Positions 60,703 through 60,745 of a stretch of 60,745 nt of DNA are shown piece after piece. The position numbers and the translations under genes are program-made. The notes under the pieces are model-generated. The model had not been told where the DNA came from, made no database searches, and was given only the letters and a program-made list of their open reading frames with translations. Positions within the stretch are counted from its first letter, which is position 1, and every line of letters begins with the position of its first letter. Source of the stretch: Actinomycetota bacterium (GTDB lineage Bacteria; Actinomycetota; Actinomycetes; Mycobacteriales; Mycobacteriaceae); contig JAFDWN010000002.1 in the NCBI GenBank assembly GCA_018268465.1, positions 510,100 through 570,844 on the forward strand, written 5' to 3'.

Positions 60703-60745
60703 TCAGCCGACCTTGGCGCCCGGGGCGCCTTCCTGTTCGATGGCT
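60703..60745 (-). CDS. C-terminal end of a truncated gene (window edge)
   Basis: On the minus strand the last 43 bases read as a codon series ending ...EQEGAPGAKVG followed by TGA at 60703-60705. Only the tail is in the window, so it cannot be identified. Its co-directional position 104 bp upstream of aspA would fit an operon partner such as an amino-acid permease, but this is speculation. Confidence 0.35.
   Translation of the reverse strand, partial: AIEQEGAPGAKVG

Noticed and set aside
1-60745. CRISPR arrays, IS elements, integrases, tRNA or rRNA genes
   Set aside because: I looked for spaced direct repeats, transposase-like proteins and tRNA-like folds on both strands and saw none; a dedicated search program was not available.

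Overview
The window is about 60.7 kb of GC-rich, densely coded actinobacterial chromosome, almost certainly from a fast-growing Mycobacterium (Mycolicibacterium). The evidence is gene order and protein type. The block sucD-sucC / M23 peptidase / uvrD1 / small cytoplasmic chorismate mutase / pgi, with an Fpg-like glycosylase, an SDR and ligD further along, follows the order I remember from the M. tuberculosis chromosome around sucC-pgi-ligD. A secreted AroQ-gamma chorismate mutase, a KstR-type operator, an F420-type LLM oxidoreductase and many leaderless promoters (-10 box followed by 6-7 nt and then the start codon) point the same way. All comparisons with other genomes are from memory; no search was run.

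Layout. 1-12.5 kb is core metabolism and repair: succinyl-CoA synthetase, a membrane-anchored M23 peptidase with a coupled membrane protein carrying five copies of a kinase/FHA-like motif, the UvrD1 helicase, chorismate mutase behind a likely Phe/Tyr attenuator, an acyltransferase, succinate-semialdehyde dehydrogenase and phosphoglucose isomerase. 12.6-17.3 kb holds a repeat-rich secreted protein, the secreted chorismate mutase, an Fpg-like glycosylase, a LysR/MFS pair and a small YvlD-type membrane protein.

17.3-38.7 kb is an accessory catabolic region. I see two superimposed regulatory circuits. (1) An IclR regulator at 35.2-36.0 kb and five copies of a three-half-site operator lie just downstream of predicted transcription starts. 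They precede an FMN alpha-hydroxy-acid dehydrogenase, an SDR/MHS-transporter/double-hotdog thioesterase operon, an aldehyde dehydrogenase, a zinc alcohol dehydrogenase and a 2-keto-4-pentenoate-hydratase-like gene. (2) Nested inside (22.1-30.2 kb) is a block with a zinc ADH, a GNAT protein, a lipoprotein, an aldo-keto reductase operon and a giant LuxR-family ATPase. Four copies of a different 25-nt motif lie 100-270 bp upstream of its four transcription units, always in the direction of the gene. A second ATPase regulator of SARP type sits behind the aldehyde dehydrogenase. The region ends with a diiron (AurF-like) oxygenase coupled to a DUF4873-type protein and a lipoprotein.

39.5-51.7 kb: an MFS gene and an F420-type oxidoreductase diverge from a perfect KstR palindrome. 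A STAS-ATPase fusion follows, then a ROK regulator divergent from zwf-edd-eda, a complete Entner-Doudoroff operon with ATGA overlaps. Next come an AraJ-type exporter, an unknown membrane protein, an SDR and a small secreted protein.

51.7-60.7 kb: a two-component system, a methyltransferase, a VapBC module with a nested palindromic operator, LigD without an adjacent Ku gene, a degenerate HAD protein, aspartate ammonia-lyase and the tail of one more gene. I found no tRNA, rRNA, insertion sequence, prophage or CRISPR array.
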